From Arcicella rigui (GTDB lineage Bacteria > Bacteroidota > Bacteroidia > Cytophagales > Spirosomataceae), in contig NZ_JAYFUM010000010.1 in assembly GCF_034929435.1 (NCBI RefSeq), forward strand, positions 62,001 to 126,000: a stretch of 64,000 bases of DNA. Reading direction: 5' to 3'. The notes beneath the pieces are model-generated. The model saw only the letters and a list, made by a program, of their open reading frames with translations. It was not told the origin of the DNA and searched no databases. The position numbers and the translations under genes are program-made. This document shows positions 18,253 through 27,490 of this stretch, one piece after another. Within the stretch, counting starts at the first letter, position 1; the number at the start of each line of letters is the position of its first letter.

Positions 18253-19827
18253 TTAGTCTCTGATACTTCTATCTTCTTTGATGTACAATAAACCAATTAC
18301 AAAACATACGCCTGCAATCAAGATTGGGTAGTTCAAACCTTCTAAGTATGGCTGAGTATTGATAATTGCTTCGCCTGCTTTTTCGGCTGCATCGTTAGCG
18401 TCTTTTGCTTTTGTTACCAAGTAAGTAGCGATTGCTGGCATCAAACCACCGAATACACCATTACCAATGTGGTATGGAAGTGACATTGATGTGTAGCGAA
18501 TTTTCACTGGGAACATTTCTACTAAGAAGGCTGCAATTGGACCATAAGCCATTGTTACAAATAACAACTGAATAAATACTAACCAAATCAAAGTCCATTC
18601 GTCTGAACTGTTCAGTTTCACCGTTTTAGTTACTTCTGGTTTTGCTTGGTCGGCTTCTGCTTTACCAGCTACAATTGTTTGTTTTTTAACTTCTTTATAA
18701 GTAGCACCGTCTGTATATACTTTCTTGGTAGTAGTCGTAATCAAAGAATCTGAAGTTGAAGCAGGAGCTAAATCACGTTTTACTTCTACCGTAGTTTGTG
18801 CTACGATTTCTTCTTTGTTTTTCAAGTTCGCTGTTTGGTACATTTTTTCGTAAATCGGACGATAAGCCAATACCGCTAACAACATACCTGCCAACATGAT
18901 TGGCTTACGCCCTACTCTATCTGACAACCAACCAAAAAATACAAACAAAGGAGTACCAAGCATCAAAGCGATAATCAATAAAGTGTTCGCTTGGTCGAAA
19001 TCAAGGTTCATGATTTTCAACAAGAAAGTCTGAGCATAAAACTGACCTGTGTACCAAACCACACCTTGTCCCATGGTAGCACCAAATAATGCTAACAATA
19101 CAAATTTGAAGTTCAATTTATTTCCGAAAGATTCTTTCAAAGGATTAGTAGAAGTTTTTCCTTCTGCTTTAGCTTTGGCAAATAATGGCGATTCAGACAT
19201 ATTCTTACGAATCAATACCGAAACATAAACCATGATTAATGAAGCTAAGAAAGGTAAACGCCATCCCCAATCTTCCCAAGATTCTTTGGTCATTGAGTTT
19301 TTAGTAATCAAGATAACGCCCAAAGAGATAAACAAACCAGCAGTAGCCGTAATCTGAATCCATGAAGTCCAGAAACCTCTTGCATTTGCTGGCGAGTGTT
19401 CTGCCACATAAGTAGCTGCACCACCGTATTCACCACCTAAAGCAAGTCCTTGTAAAAGTCTGAGTATCAATACTAATAAAGGAGCAAAGAAACCAATCGT
19501 TTCATATTTTGGTACTAAACCGATGGCAAAAGTAGCTCCACCCATCAATACCAAGGTAACCATGAAAGTATATTTTCTACCAATCAAGTCGCCCAAACGA
19601 CCAAAGAATAATGCCCCAAAAGGACGAACTACGAAACCAGCCGCAAAAGTGGCCAAAGTAGAAAGGAATGCCGCAGTAGGATTATCTTTTGGAAAAAACT
19701 GCGTTGAGATGATGGTTGCTAAGCTACCAAAAATGTAAAAATCGTACCATTCAATGAGTGTTCCTACTGAAGAAGCCCCGATAATGGCCGCTAATCCTTT
19801 AGTAGAAGTTTTGTGAGTATTTGACAT
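18253..19827 (-). CDS. MHS-family (ProP/ShiA-like) MFS transporter with large loop insertion
   Basis: This is a major facilitator of the metabolite:proton symporter group, with 524 residues. Typical segments are GTLIEWYDFYIFG in helix 1, FGALFFGRLGDLIGRKYTF between helices 2 and 3, LRLLQGLALGGEYGGAATYVAEH in helices 4-5, and LSDRVGRKPIM after helix 8. Between helices 8 and 9, residues about 327-408 are a hydrophilic, Thr/Lys/Val-rich insertion of roughly 80 residues not found in proteobacterial ProP. MHS members carry organic acids, betaines or dicarboxylates. Its place between a porin gene and acetate genes suggests import of acetate or another organic acid, but the substrate is not proven. 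Confidence 0.92.
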   Translation of the reverse strand: MSNTHKTSTKGLAAIIGASSVGTLIEWYDFYIFGSLATIISTQFFPKDNPTAAFLSTLATFAAGFVVRPFGALFFGRLGDLIGRKYTFMVTLVLMGGATFAIGLVPKYETIGFFAPLLVLILRLLQGLALGGEYGGAATYVAEHSPANARGFWTSWIQITATAGLFISLGVILITKNSMTKESWEDWGWRLPFLASLIMVYVSVLIRKNMSESPLFAKAKAEGKTSTNPLKESFGNKLNFKFVLLALFGATMGQGVVWYTGQFYAQTFLLKIMNLDFDQANTLLIIALMLGTPLFVFFGWLSDRVGRKPIMLAGMLLAVLAYRPIYEKMYQTANLKNKEEIVAQTTVEVKRDLAPASTSDSLITTTTKKVYTDGATYKEVKKQTIVAGKAEADQAKPEVTKTVKLNSSDEWTLIWLVFIQLLFVTMAYGPIAAFLVEMFPVKIRYTSMSLPYHIGNGVFGGLMPAIATYLVTKAKDANDAAEKAGEAIINTQPYLEGLNYPILIAGVCFVIGLLYIKEDRSIRD

Positions 19828-19869
19828 TTGTTATAAGGGTTTATTTTTTGATTGAGTGATTCATTTGTT

Positions 19870-20040
19870 ATTCGCTGTTAGCTATCAGCTTTGAGCCTTG
19901 AGCTTTCAGCTTTGAGTTTTCAGCTTTGAGTTTTTTTGTATTCAGCTATTCTCTGTAATTTTACTATTTAAAACTTTTCACAGCTCACAGCTCACAGCTC
20001 ACAGCTCACAGCTCACAGCTCACAGCTCACAGCTCACAGC
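19870..20040. repeat. AGCT-word repeat, copy C, ending in a heptamer array
   Basis: The left part repeats words such as AGCTATCAGCTTTGAGCC and AGCTTTCAGCTTTGAG. From 19981 to 20040 there are eight exact tandem copies of the heptamer CAGCTCA plus CAGC. The array ends directly at the porin stop codon (20041-20043). It separates the porin and transporter genes. Such an array is prone to slippage. Confidence 0.9.
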
Positions 20041-21489
20041 TTAAAAGTTATACACCATTACTGCTGAAATTCTGCTATTTGTTGCGTCGAAAGGTCTTGC
20101 TAAACTACCTGTTCCTGCTTTGAACGAAATATTTGTTGGCAACGAACCGTCTGCATTTGGCACAGTAGCGTCGATGTCAGCCCATTTCATTAATGATAAT
20201 TCGTATTCAAAGGCAAACTTCATTTTTCCAGAATAAATATCTACTCTTGGCGAGATTCTCAATAAGTTATCGAATGTACGAGAAGTAGCAGTGCTTATTC
20301 CCCTTCCTTGGAAGGCTAATGTTCCTGATTTTACGCTACTTGCTAAAATTGGGTTCGATAAACCTAAGTTTTGTAAATAACCGATGAAAATAGCAGGCTG
20401 TACTTTCTTAGAAGTAGTAGAGATAATTTCACCCCACATATTCAATTGGCTTTGTGCTTCGTATTTCCATTGACCAGTAGTTGCGTCTCTGTATTCTGCA
20501 AATCCACCCATTCCTACGTATTGTGTATAGCTTTTGCCATAAGTAGTATGGAATTTCACGGTAGCTTTATCTGTCGTTAATTTAGCAAATGCTAATAAAT
20601 TCAAAGTGAATAGGCTTGTAGAGATGTTTTTCTGAACATTTCCTGCACCAGTTCCACCCCAAACGCCTGTTGAAGAATTATAAGTATCTGTAATTCTTGG
20701 CGTTAAAGTATTGCCTTCTAAACCTACCGTTGCTAAAAATTTCTTGTTTTCAAAACCCAATTGTGTAGCAAAAGCTGGAGTAGTTGAAAACTTCTGAGCA
20801 TCTACGCCCGTTCCTGCTCCGAAAGTACCAGCAGGGCTAAAGCCTGCTAAATTGTAGCCGTACATCATTCCCATTAAAGAAAACTCTTTGCCCATTTTGT
20901 GCGTCAAACGTACTTGAGGAACAAATGAGAACGGATTGAAAGGAATACCTGTACTAAAGTTGGCTGTTCCGGGGAAACATTTAGGAATAAAATTCGGATT
21001 CCAATATTGACCAATCATCAACTGATCTTTGGTCCAATCTAAAGCTACATAAGCATGACGCAAACGAAGTAAGTTTTCTGTTCCACCGCCCGAAGTACCA
21101 GATGCTCCGTTGGTAATTCCGAAGAAGTCGGTTTCTAAAGTACCCGAAGCTTTTGCTCCGAAAGCAGTGATACCCCCTATTTTTACTCCCAGACGAGTCA
21201 CAATTGCTGAATAACCTAATTGTGGAATAGCGTTGGCGTCGTCATTGGCATTGGGTGTAAGGCTTGTTCCTGTTCTGGTTGGTAAATTGGTAGCATCCAG
21301 AGGATAGACATCCAACACACCATCTCTTAAATCTAAATTTCTACGAGAATTGTAGTAAACATCGTTTCTCAAGAATCCATACACAGTAACTTTTTGTTCC
21401 GCTGGAGGAGTGGCGGCTGGTGTTTGTTGAGCGGAAAGCTGGTTTTTGCCCAGCATTCCGAGCAACAAACAAAGTAATATTCTCTTCAT
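20041..21489 (-). CDS. Outer-membrane porin (DcaP-like beta-barrel)
   Basis: The ATG at 21489 (MKRILLCLLLGMLG) is taken as start; the frame runs 32 residues further upstream without a signal-like sequence. The mature protein follows a signal cleaved near LSAQ and totals 482 residues. It begins with a beta-strand typical of porins (KVTVYGFLRNDVYYNSR), continues with alternating aromatic strands, and ends in a terminal Phe (AVMVYNF), the usual barrel-assembly signal. It resembles DcaP-type porins that admit dicarboxylates. It precedes the MHS transporter on the same strand, so the pair probably forms an outer and inner membrane route for one organic acid. Substrate assignment is inferred. Confidence 0.85.
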   Translation of the reverse strand: MKRILLCLLLGMLGKNQLSAQQTPAATPPAEQKVTVYGFLRNDVYYNSRRNLDLRDGVLDVYPLDATNLPTRTGTSLTPNANDDANAIPQLGYSAIVTRLGVKIGGITAFGAKASGTLETDFFGITNGASGTSGGGTENLLRLRHAYVALDWTKDQLMIGQYWNPNFIPKCFPGTANFSTGIPFNPFSFVPQVRLTHKMGKEFSLMGMMYGYNLAGFSPAGTFGAGTGVDAQKFSTTPAFATQLGFENKKFLATVGLEGNTLTPRITDTYNSSTGVWGGTGAGNVQKNISTSLFTLNLLAFAKLTTDKATVKFHTTYGKSYTQYVGMGGFAEYRDATTGQWKYEAQSQLNMWGEIISTTSKKVQPAIFIGYLQNLGLSNPILASSVKSGTLAFQGRGISTATSRTFDNLLRISPRVDIYSGKMKFAFEYELSLMKWADIDATVPNADGSLPTNISFKAGTGSLARPFDATNSRISAVMVYNF

Positions 21490-21585
21490 GGCACTAAATG
21501 GTTTTTTGTGGTTTTGTTTTGTCTTGTTTTGTCCTATTTTGTACTTTAACGTGTTTTTTTTGTATAAGTACAGGTCAAAGGTCAT

Positions 21586-21643
21586 AAAAAAAACTATACT
21601 GTCAATAGCAATGGTATAGCCACGCTATTTAAGTATAGTTTTT
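21586..21643 (-). terminator. Long hairpin, terminator of the IS1-like gene or porin leader
   Basis: AAAAACTATACT pairs with AGTATAGTTTTT (12 bp), and inside it AATAGC pairs with GCTATT. On the minus strand the stem is followed by a U tract. It lies about 80 bases past the IS1-like gene stop and about 100 bases before the porin start. It can end the first transcript or sit in the porin leader. Confidence 0.7.
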
Positions 21644-21721
21644 AAAATTTCGATATTACAAGATTTCAACAAAAGCTACTCATTTTTGCCAAAAAACTCT
21701 ATAAATTATCATAAGATAATT

Positions 21722-22141
21722 TTAATGCTTTAGCCTCTCCCACTTAATCAACATAAACTTATCGCCTAATTCTGTCACAATCATTCCTGAATCTCTCAAA
21801 TTCTCTCTATCAGCATAAAATGCAGCTAACTCCTTATGATTCATTATTTTATAAGTAGGATAATAATCTGAATTTTTAGGAATTTTGATTTGATATTTCT
21901 TCACCCAGTTCATCACCGACACGTGCGAAACGCCCAAAAGTCGCTCGATTTCACGGTAGCTAACTCCCTCAATGTACAATTGTAAGGCCTTGATAACATA
22001 ATAGGCAGAAATGCCTTTTCCGAGCTTTTCAACTGTAAAATTATAATTACAATCCTTACATTTAAAACGTTGTTTTTCTTTGATAACGCCGCTTTTTGTG
22101 ACATTCTGAGAGTCGCAGCGAGGACAATTTGGATTTTTCAT
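21722..22141 (-). CDS. IS1 InsA-like zinc-ribbon/HTH protein, domesticated
   Basis: The ATG at 22141 gives 139 residues; an earlier in-frame start would add 19 unsupported residues. Residues 6-31 form a zinc ribbon (CPRC and CKDC pairs, Cys6, Cys9, Cys28, Cys31) and residues 45-90 a helix-turn-helix (GVSYREIERLLGVSHVSVMNWVK). This matches the InsA N-terminal part of IS1 transposases. There is no DDE catalytic domain and no flanking inverted repeats, so it is not an active IS. The last 45 residues are unrelated and end in FMLIKWERL. It probably is a DNA-binding protein derived from a transposase. It sits between the porin and ScfR-like genes; a link to them is unproven. Confidence 0.8.
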   Translation of the reverse strand: MKNPNCPRCDSQNVTKSGVIKEKQRFKCKDCNYNFTVEKLGKGISAYYVIKALQLYIEGVSYREIERLLGVSHVSVMNWVKKYQIKIPKNSDYYPTYKIMNHKELAAFYADRENLRDSGMIVTELGDKFMLIKWERLKH

Positions 22142-22411
22142 AGAAATTATGCGATATAGTATATTTAGCAAATATATATCAATTAAGCAACAATACAATA
22201 ATTTTAGTAAACATTTTTTTTCGATGGAAAAAGCTACAAAAATAGCTATTACTCAAAATATTATTCTGTAATTTTAAAAATATCGAAATTTTATTCTTTA
22301 AGTACAATAATTTCGCAATTCATTGTACAAATCAAAGAAAAAATTGACTACTTGGCGAAAATTTTCAGAATGATTTACCTTAAAAATCTCTTTATGAGTA
22401 TTTTAAGAAAT

Positions 22412-23905
22412 TTACAGGTTCAATTTTAAAATAGCTTCCTTAATTTTTTCTCTCGCTTGGCGTTTTTGCAAGACATAAGGCGGCTTCATTCTGTCGGCAC
22501 AGTCAACCGCTCCGCAACGCTCGCAGGTTTCATTTACTTTTCTGTGAATCAAAGATGAATCAGGCAAGAAATTGGCGATACTTTTCAGATTATCGTCAAT
22601 CGCAAAACCTAAAGTAACACTACTGTTCATCTTCAAATTCGGTGGTGAAGGTTTTGCCAAACAAATCACCAAGTAATTATTGCCTGTGTCGATATATTCT
22701 GAAATCTGTGCTTTACACAAAACCTCTTCTGGATTGTAGCCATTTTCTTTTTGGCTTTTTTCCAAATCTTTCAACACCGTCAGCGACATCCATCTTCTAC
22801 AATAATGCTCGTTCAAAGCCGTTCCGTGGGGCGTATGCAATTTTGCCAAGTGCATTTCTTTGGTGAGATAAAACAAATCGTCGCCCACTTGATTGTTGAA
22901 ACGTAAAAAGAAAAGGTTATTAATTTTAAAATGGCTCGTCATCAAGTTCGACAAGCGGTGCATAAATACTTCAGGCGTAACATTGAACAAACGCATAATA
23001 CTTAGCAACATATTTTCGTCCCATTTCGGCGAAGCGAAGAAATAGGTAAGTCTGTCCACCAAAATATTTTTGTTAATCAAAATTGCCCCAGCGAAGTACG
23101 AAGCCTTGAAGTTATTAAGTACTTGTTCGAAAGAATCTACTTCAATTACCGACGAGATGTACGAACGTTTTTTTAGTTGCAAGAATTGGTAGCCAATCTC
23201 ACGACCATAAGTAAAGGTTTTCTGTTCGGTACTTAAATCTTTATTGATTAATAATTTGGAAGTTTTTGGGTCATAAACCGAACGAATCGTTACCAAATCG
23301 GGATATTCTTCTTTTGAAAATTCCTCAATATGATAGCCATAGAAATTCTCTAAGATTTCAGCCAATAACTTTTCGTTGGGCGAAGTCGTAGGCGTTATCT
23401 CGAAAAGTCTTCTAAATTGCTGTGCAGATTGTTCTAAATCTTCAAAGTAATTATCATACATTTCTTGATATGAACGCAATACCGAAAAGTAAAACTGCTC
23501 CACACGCATATCATAATTACGACTAATTTCGATAATCGTACTAATAAACGCACTGATTTTAGCAGGAGCTTCGGACATCAATTCGATGAAGTCGGAAGGT
23601 TCTACGCCAAAGATTTCTAAGGGTAATTCTGTTAAAATATTTGAGTTTAGCAATTCAGCAATGGGTTCTAATTGCTTGCTGAGCTTGAGCGACACCAATG
23701 AATCATAGTCAATTTCGAGTGCTTCCGACAAAGCCATGATTTTCTCGGTTTTGGGATATTTTTTCCCTTTTTCTATTTCATTTAAGTAGGAAATAGAAAG
23801 ATTTGATTTTTCGGCTACTTCACTCAACGAAAGTTTTTTATCCAAACGTAATTGTCGGATTTTTAGCCCAAATATTATTTTTACTTTATCACTGTTTACG
23901 CTCAT
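22412..23905 (-). CDS. ScfR/RamB-like regulator (XRE HTH, IrrE-like, DUF2083)
   Basis: This is a regulator of 497 residues. Residues 10-66 are an XRE-type HTH (KIRQLRLDKKLSLSEVAEKS, then NEIEKGKKYPKTEKI). The middle resembles the IrrE/M78 peptidase-like domain but lacks a clear HExxH motif (REIGYQFLQL occupies that place). The C-terminal half matches DUF2083 of short-chain fatty acyl regulators and ends in a Cys cluster (CERCGAVDCADR). In Corynebacterium RamB, of this type, represses acetate and glyoxylate genes; relatives sense acyl-CoA. This gene is divergent from aceB, and palindromes AGCGAAATTTCGCT sit in the shared promoter region. It is the probable local regulator of aceB, aceA and pckA. 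Confidence 0.88.
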   Translation of the reverse strand: MSVNSDKVKIIFGLKIRQLRLDKKLSLSEVAEKSNLSISYLNEIEKGKKYPKTEKIMALSEALEIDYDSLVSLKLSKQLEPIAELLNSNILTELPLEIFGVEPSDFIELMSEAPAKISAFISTIIEISRNYDMRVEQFYFSVLRSYQEMYDNYFEDLEQSAQQFRRLFEITPTTSPNEKLLAEILENFYGYHIEEFSKEEYPDLVTIRSVYDPKTSKLLINKDLSTEQKTFTYGREIGYQFLQLKKRSYISSVIEVDSFEQVLNNFKASYFAGAILINKNILVDRLTYFFASPKWDENMLLSIMRLFNVTPEVFMHRLSNLMTSHFKINNLFFLRFNNQVGDDLFYLTKEMHLAKLHTPHGTALNEHYCRRWMSLTVLKDLEKSQKENGYNPEEVLCKAQISEYIDTGNNYLVICLAKPSPPNLKMNSSVTLGFAIDDNLKSIANFLPDSSLIHRKVNETCERCGAVDCADRMKPPYVLQKRQAREKIKEAILKLNL

Positions 23906-23953
23906 AGCTATATAATTTTTACAAAACTAATAATATTTATTAAAACAAATAAT

Positions 23954-23985
23954 AAAATTTAAAATTTAGCGAAATTTCGCTCAAA
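23954..23985 (-). promoter_or_regulatory. ScfR-like gene promoter with embedded operator
   Basis: The perfect palindrome AGCGAAATTTCGCT lies at 23968-23981. Read on the minus strand it follows a TTTG (-33, 23985-23982) directly and lies inside the spacer to TAAATTTT (23961-23954), a 7/8 match to TANNTTTG, with 20 bases between the TTG and that box. This is the classic place for a repressor, so self-repression of the ScfR-like gene is likely. Confidence 0.65.
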
Positions 23986-24105
23986 AATATACAAAAGAGA
24001 AGCTTATCCTTTTATACCTATAAAGACAAGTTTTCACGCCATTTAATTAGACTTTATCAAAAATAAATATAAATTTTCAAATAAAAATCCATGTATTTTT
24101 ATTTT

Positions 24106-24149
24106 AGCGAAATTTCGCTTGTTTTATATTTTTCGCTTTACTAAGTTTG
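24106..24149 (+). promoter_or_regulatory. aceB promoter overlapped by the AGCGAA palindrome
   Basis: The palindrome AGCGAAATTTCGCT (24106-24119) shares its last T with the TTG -33 element (24119-24121). After 20 bases comes TAAGTTTG (24142-24149), a perfect TANNTTTG -7 box. A leader of about 100 bases follows before the aceB start at 24259. The same geometry is found at pckA. Confidence 0.8.
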
Positions 24150-24258
24150 TCAAAGAAATAACAACAAGACAAATCTTCTTTTCTATTATTCTTCTTGTTT
24201 AAAATACATAAAGAATATAGTTAAAAAATTATCAATCATAACAAAGCAAAAAAAAGCC

Positions 24259-25881
24259 ATGATGAAGCCAGTCACAGGAGTAGAGATACTCAAAGAAATT
24301 ACTTTAGCTCAAGCGGAAATCCTTAGTGAAGATGCCTTGATTTTTATAAGAGACTTACACAGAGTTTTCAACAAACAGCGTAAAACACTTTTGGCAAAAC
24401 GTGAAAGTCTTCAAGAAGAAATAAACAATGGAAAGAAATTAGATTTCTTGGAAAGTACAGCAGCGATACGCTCGTCGGATTGGTCGGTCGCTCCTATTCC
24501 AGCGGATTTGCAAGACAGACGTACCGAAATTACAGGCCCAGTTGACCGCAGAATGGTAATCAATGCCTTGAACTCTGGTGCAAAAGTATTTATGGCGGAT
24601 TTTGAAGATGCCAATACGCCGTCTTGGAATAATGTCTTAGACGGACAAATCAATTTGCACGATGCCATCAGAAAACAAATTGATTTCACCGCAGAAAATG
24701 GGAAATTTTATAGTTTGAAAGAAAAAGTAGCCGTTTTGAAAGTACGTCCAAGAGGTTGGCACATGGAAGAAAACCATGTTTTGATTGATGGCGAACCGAT
24801 GTCAGCTTCCCTTTTTGACTTTGGTTTATTCTTTTTTCATAATGCTTGGGAATTGGTAAAACGTGGAAGTGGCCCATACTTTTATCTTCCAAAAATGGAA
24901 AGCCACCTCGAAGCAAGACTTTGGAACGAGGTATTTATTTTCGCACAAGAAGCCATAGAAATGCCACAAGGGACAATTAAAGTAACCGTTTTGATTGAAA
25001 CCATTACGGCGGCTTTTGAAATGGACGAAATTTTATACGAACTCCGCCAACACATTGCAGGCTTGAATGCTGGGCGTTGGGATTATATTTTCTCGTGTAT
25101 CAAAAAATTCCATCGTTTTTCAGACTGCATCCTGCCCGACCGTTCGCAAGTAACGATGTCAGTACCATTTATGCGAGCTTATGCTAAACTTTTGGTAAAA
25201 ACTTGTCATAGAAGAAAAGCACATGCGATGGGCGGAATGTCGGCGTATATTCCAAGCCGTAAGGACGAAAACATCAATAAACTTGCTTTCGAGAAAGTAA
25301 ATGCCGATAAAGAATTAGAAGCAAAAACGGGTTTTGATGGTACTTGGGTGGCACATCCAGACTTAGTACCTGTGGCATTGATTCCGTTCAATAAAGCTTT
25401 AGGAGACAAACCGAATCAAAAACATATTTTACTTGAAAACGAAGTAATTCAGGCGTCAGAATTGACCAATTTCAACATTCCTGACGCTTCAATTACTGAA
25501 GCAGGTATCAGAATGAACATACAAGTAGGCATTTTGTACATTGAATCTTGGTTGAGAGGCATCGGTGCAGCAGCTATTCATAACCTTATGGAAGATGCTG
25601 CCACTGCCGAAATTTCGAGAGCTCAACTTTGGCAGTGGATTCACCATAAAGCAAAAACCTATTATGGCGTAACGATTGATATTTCGATGTTTAAGTTTTT
25701 ATTGGCTGACGAAATCCAAAAGATTAAACACATGGTAGGCGATGATAATTATTTCAACGGAAAATTCTTCGATGCTATTAACCTTTTCGATAAACTTGTT
25801 ACGCAAGAAAATTTTGATTTATTCCTAACCACAGAGGCATATACAACGCTTTTGACAACAGAAGAAGTAGAAACAGTGTGA
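24259..25881 (+). CDS. aceB: Malate synthase (A type)
   Basis: This enzyme condenses glyoxylate and acetyl-CoA to malate, the second step of the glyoxylate shunt. The protein has 540 residues, as in the short A-type enzymes. Visible motifs are the KVRPRGWHMEENH segment with the active-site Arg, the MADFEDANTPSW segment, the PKMESHLEARLW and LIETITAAFEMDEIL segments with metal-binding Glu, and FDGTWVAHPDLV near the C-terminus. Two ATGs are adjacent at 24259 and 24262; the first is taken. It is preceded by a clear promoter with a palindromic operator and is followed after 253 bases by aceA on the same strand. Confidence 0.97.
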   Translation: MMKPVTGVEILKEITLAQAEILSEDALIFIRDLHRVFNKQRKTLLAKRESLQEEINNGKKLDFLESTAAIRSSDWSVAPIPADLQDRRTEITGPVDRRMVINALNSGAKVFMADFEDANTPSWNNVLDGQINLHDAIRKQIDFTAENGKFYSLKEKVAVLKVRPRGWHMEENHVLIDGEPMSASLFDFGLFFFHNAWELVKRGSGPYFYLPKMESHLEARLWNEVFIFAQEAIEMPQGTIKVTVLIETITAAFEMDEILYELRQHIAGLNAGRWDYIFSCIKKFHRFSDCILPDRSQVTMSVPFMRAYAKLLVKTCHRRKAHAMGGMSAYIPSRKDENINKLAFEKVNADKELEAKTGFDGTWVAHPDLVPVALIPFNKALGDKPNQKHILLENEVIQASELTNFNIPDASITEAGIRMNIQVGILYIESWLRGIGAAAIHNLMEDAATAEISRAQLWQWIHHKAKTYYGVTIDISMFKFLLADEIQKIKHMVGDDNYFNGKFFDAINLFDKLVTQENFDLFLTTEAYTTLLTTEEVETV

Positions 25882-26117
25882 GTGAATTATGAGTTTTGAA
25901 TTATGAATTATGAGATAGTTAGGCGAAAATTAGCTATTTAGGATTTGGGCTTTCTGATTTCGGAAATTTTAGAAAAAGTCTTCATTAGAGGTTATCTCTA
26001 ATAAAAAAGCATTTGATAAAGCCGAAATCCGACACCTGAAAGCCGAAATCAATGACCTTCATATTCCTTCGGACATTACAAATTCATCATTCAAAACTCA
26101 TAGCTATTATAAATTCT
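25882..26117. repeat. AGCT-word inverted-repeat element, copy F
   Basis: GAATTATGAGTTTTGAATTATGA on the left is answered by CATCATTCAAAACTCATAGC on the right, and TGATTTCGGAAATTTT by CGAAATCC and CCGAAATC in the middle. It fills the gap between aceB and aceA, so it lies inside the presumed transcript if the two genes are co-transcribed. No separate promoter box for aceA was found with confidence. Confidence 0.6.
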
Positions 26118-26134
26118 TATAACAAAACAAAACC

Positions 26135-27424
26135 ATGAAAATTTCACAAGAAGACAGAATCCAACAGTTGATAACTGATTGGACAACCAATCCACGCTGG
26201 AAAGGCGTAGAAAGACCTTACACAGCTACTGAAGTAGCACGTTTAGCAGGTTCGTATCAGTTTGATTACAGTATCGCTCGCATGGGTGCTGAACGTCTTT
26301 GGAACTTGTTACATACAGACGAATGGGTAGCAGGCTTGGGTGCTTTGACGGGAAATCAGGCTGTGCAAGAAGTACAAGCAGGGATGAAAGCCATTTACTT
26401 GAGCGGCTGGCAAGTGGCAGCAGATGCCAACCTTTCGGGCAATATGTACCCAGACCAAAGTTTATATCCTGCCGATAGCGTGCCAAACGTGGTAAAAAGA
26501 ATCAACAACGCTTTGTTGCGTGCAGACCAAATTCAGTCGGTAAGTGGCGAAGGAGATATACATTGGATGGTACCCATCGTAGCGGATGCAGAAGCTGGTT
26601 TTGGTGGGAACTTGAATGCCTTTGAATTGATGAAATGGATGATTGAAGCAGGAGCTTCGGGCGTACACTTTGAAGACCAATTATCCTCTGCCAAAAAATG
26701 TGGACACTTGGGCGGTAAAGTATTAGTACCTACGCAAGAAGCTATCAATAAATTAATTGCCGCACGTTTGGCAGCAGACGTTTGTGGCGTACCTACTTTG
26801 GTGATTGCTCGTACAGATGCAGAAGCAGCCAATTTGATTACTTCTGATGTAGATGACCGAGACAAACCTTTTGTAGAGTATGAAAAAGGTAGAACTTCAG
26901 AAGGTTTCTATCATGTAAAAAATGGTTTACAACAAGGTATCGACAGAGGATTGAGCTACGCACCTTATGCCGACTTGATTTGGATGGAAACGGGAAATCC
27001 AGATTTAGAAATGGCTCGTGCTTTTGCCGAAGGTATTCATGCTAAATTTCCGGGTAAAATGTTGGCATACAACTGCTCGCCTTCGTTCAACTGGGCGAAA
27101 TTTATGGATGAAAAACAAATGGAAACTTTCCGTGAAGAATTAGCAGCCATGGGTTATAAATTCCAGTTTATTACTTTGGCTGGTTTCCATGCCCTTAATA
27201 CGGCTATGTTCGAGCTTTCATCTGACTACGTAGCTCGTGGAATGGCTGGTTTCTCGCAATTACAACAAAGAGAATTTGCTTTACAAAGCAAAGGTTTCAA
27301 AGCTATAAAACATCAAGCTTTTGTAGGAACAGGTTATTTTGATGCTATCCAAAATACTGTTACCAATGGCTTAAGTTCAACTGGAGCATTAAAAGGCTCG
27401 ACAGAGGAAGAACAATTTCATTAA
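26135..27424 (+). CDS. aceA: Isocitrate lyase
   Basis: Isocitrate lyase splits isocitrate to glyoxylate and succinate, the first step of the glyoxylate shunt. The protein has 429 residues, as in short bacterial forms. The active-site loop KKCGHLGGKVLVP, with its catalytic Cys, is intact. VADAEAGFGG (Mg-binding Asp and Glu), GVHFEDQLSS, VIARTDAEAA and YNCSPSFNW are also present. It follows aceB on the same strand and is closed by a terminator 26 bases after its stop. Together with aceB it lets the cell grow on acetate or other C2 sources. Confidence 0.98.
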   Translation: MKISQEDRIQQLITDWTTNPRWKGVERPYTATEVARLAGSYQFDYSIARMGAERLWNLLHTDEWVAGLGALTGNQAVQEVQAGMKAIYLSGWQVAADANLSGNMYPDQSLYPADSVPNVVKRINNALLRADQIQSVSGEGDIHWMVPIVADAEAGFGGNLNAFELMKWMIEAGASGVHFEDQLSSAKKCGHLGGKVLVPTQEAINKLIAARLAADVCGVPTLVIARTDAEAANLITSDVDDRDKPFVEYEKGRTSEGFYHVKNGLQQGIDRGLSYAPYADLIWMETGNPDLEMARAFAEGIHAKFPGKMLAYNCSPSFNWAKFMDEKQMETFREELAAMGYKFQFITLAGFHALNTAMFELSSDYVARGMAGFSQLQQREFALQSKGFKAIKHQAFVGTGYFDAIQNTVTNGLSSTGALKGSTEEEQFH

Positions 27425-27449
27425 TTGATTGATTAGTCTTGGGGATGAA

Positions 27450-27483
27450 AAAAAGCCTGTCCACTTTGTGTGACAGGCTTTTT
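27450..27483. terminator. Bidirectional terminator after aceA
   Basis: AAAAAGCCTGTC pairs with GACAGGCTTTTT around a 10-base loop, with A and T runs outside. It separates the convergent aceA and nuclease-like genes and can serve both. Confidence 0.88.
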
Positions 27484-27490
27484 GTAGTTA

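Noticed and set aside
21722..22141. IS1 insertion sequence
   Set aside because: Only the InsA-like zinc ribbon and HTH are present. There is no DDE transposase, no terminal inverted repeats and no target duplication.
22353..22368. GGCGAAAATTTTC downstream of the ScfR-like gene, like half an operator
   Set aside because: Only one half-site is conserved and it lies after the gene end, so it is more likely chance.
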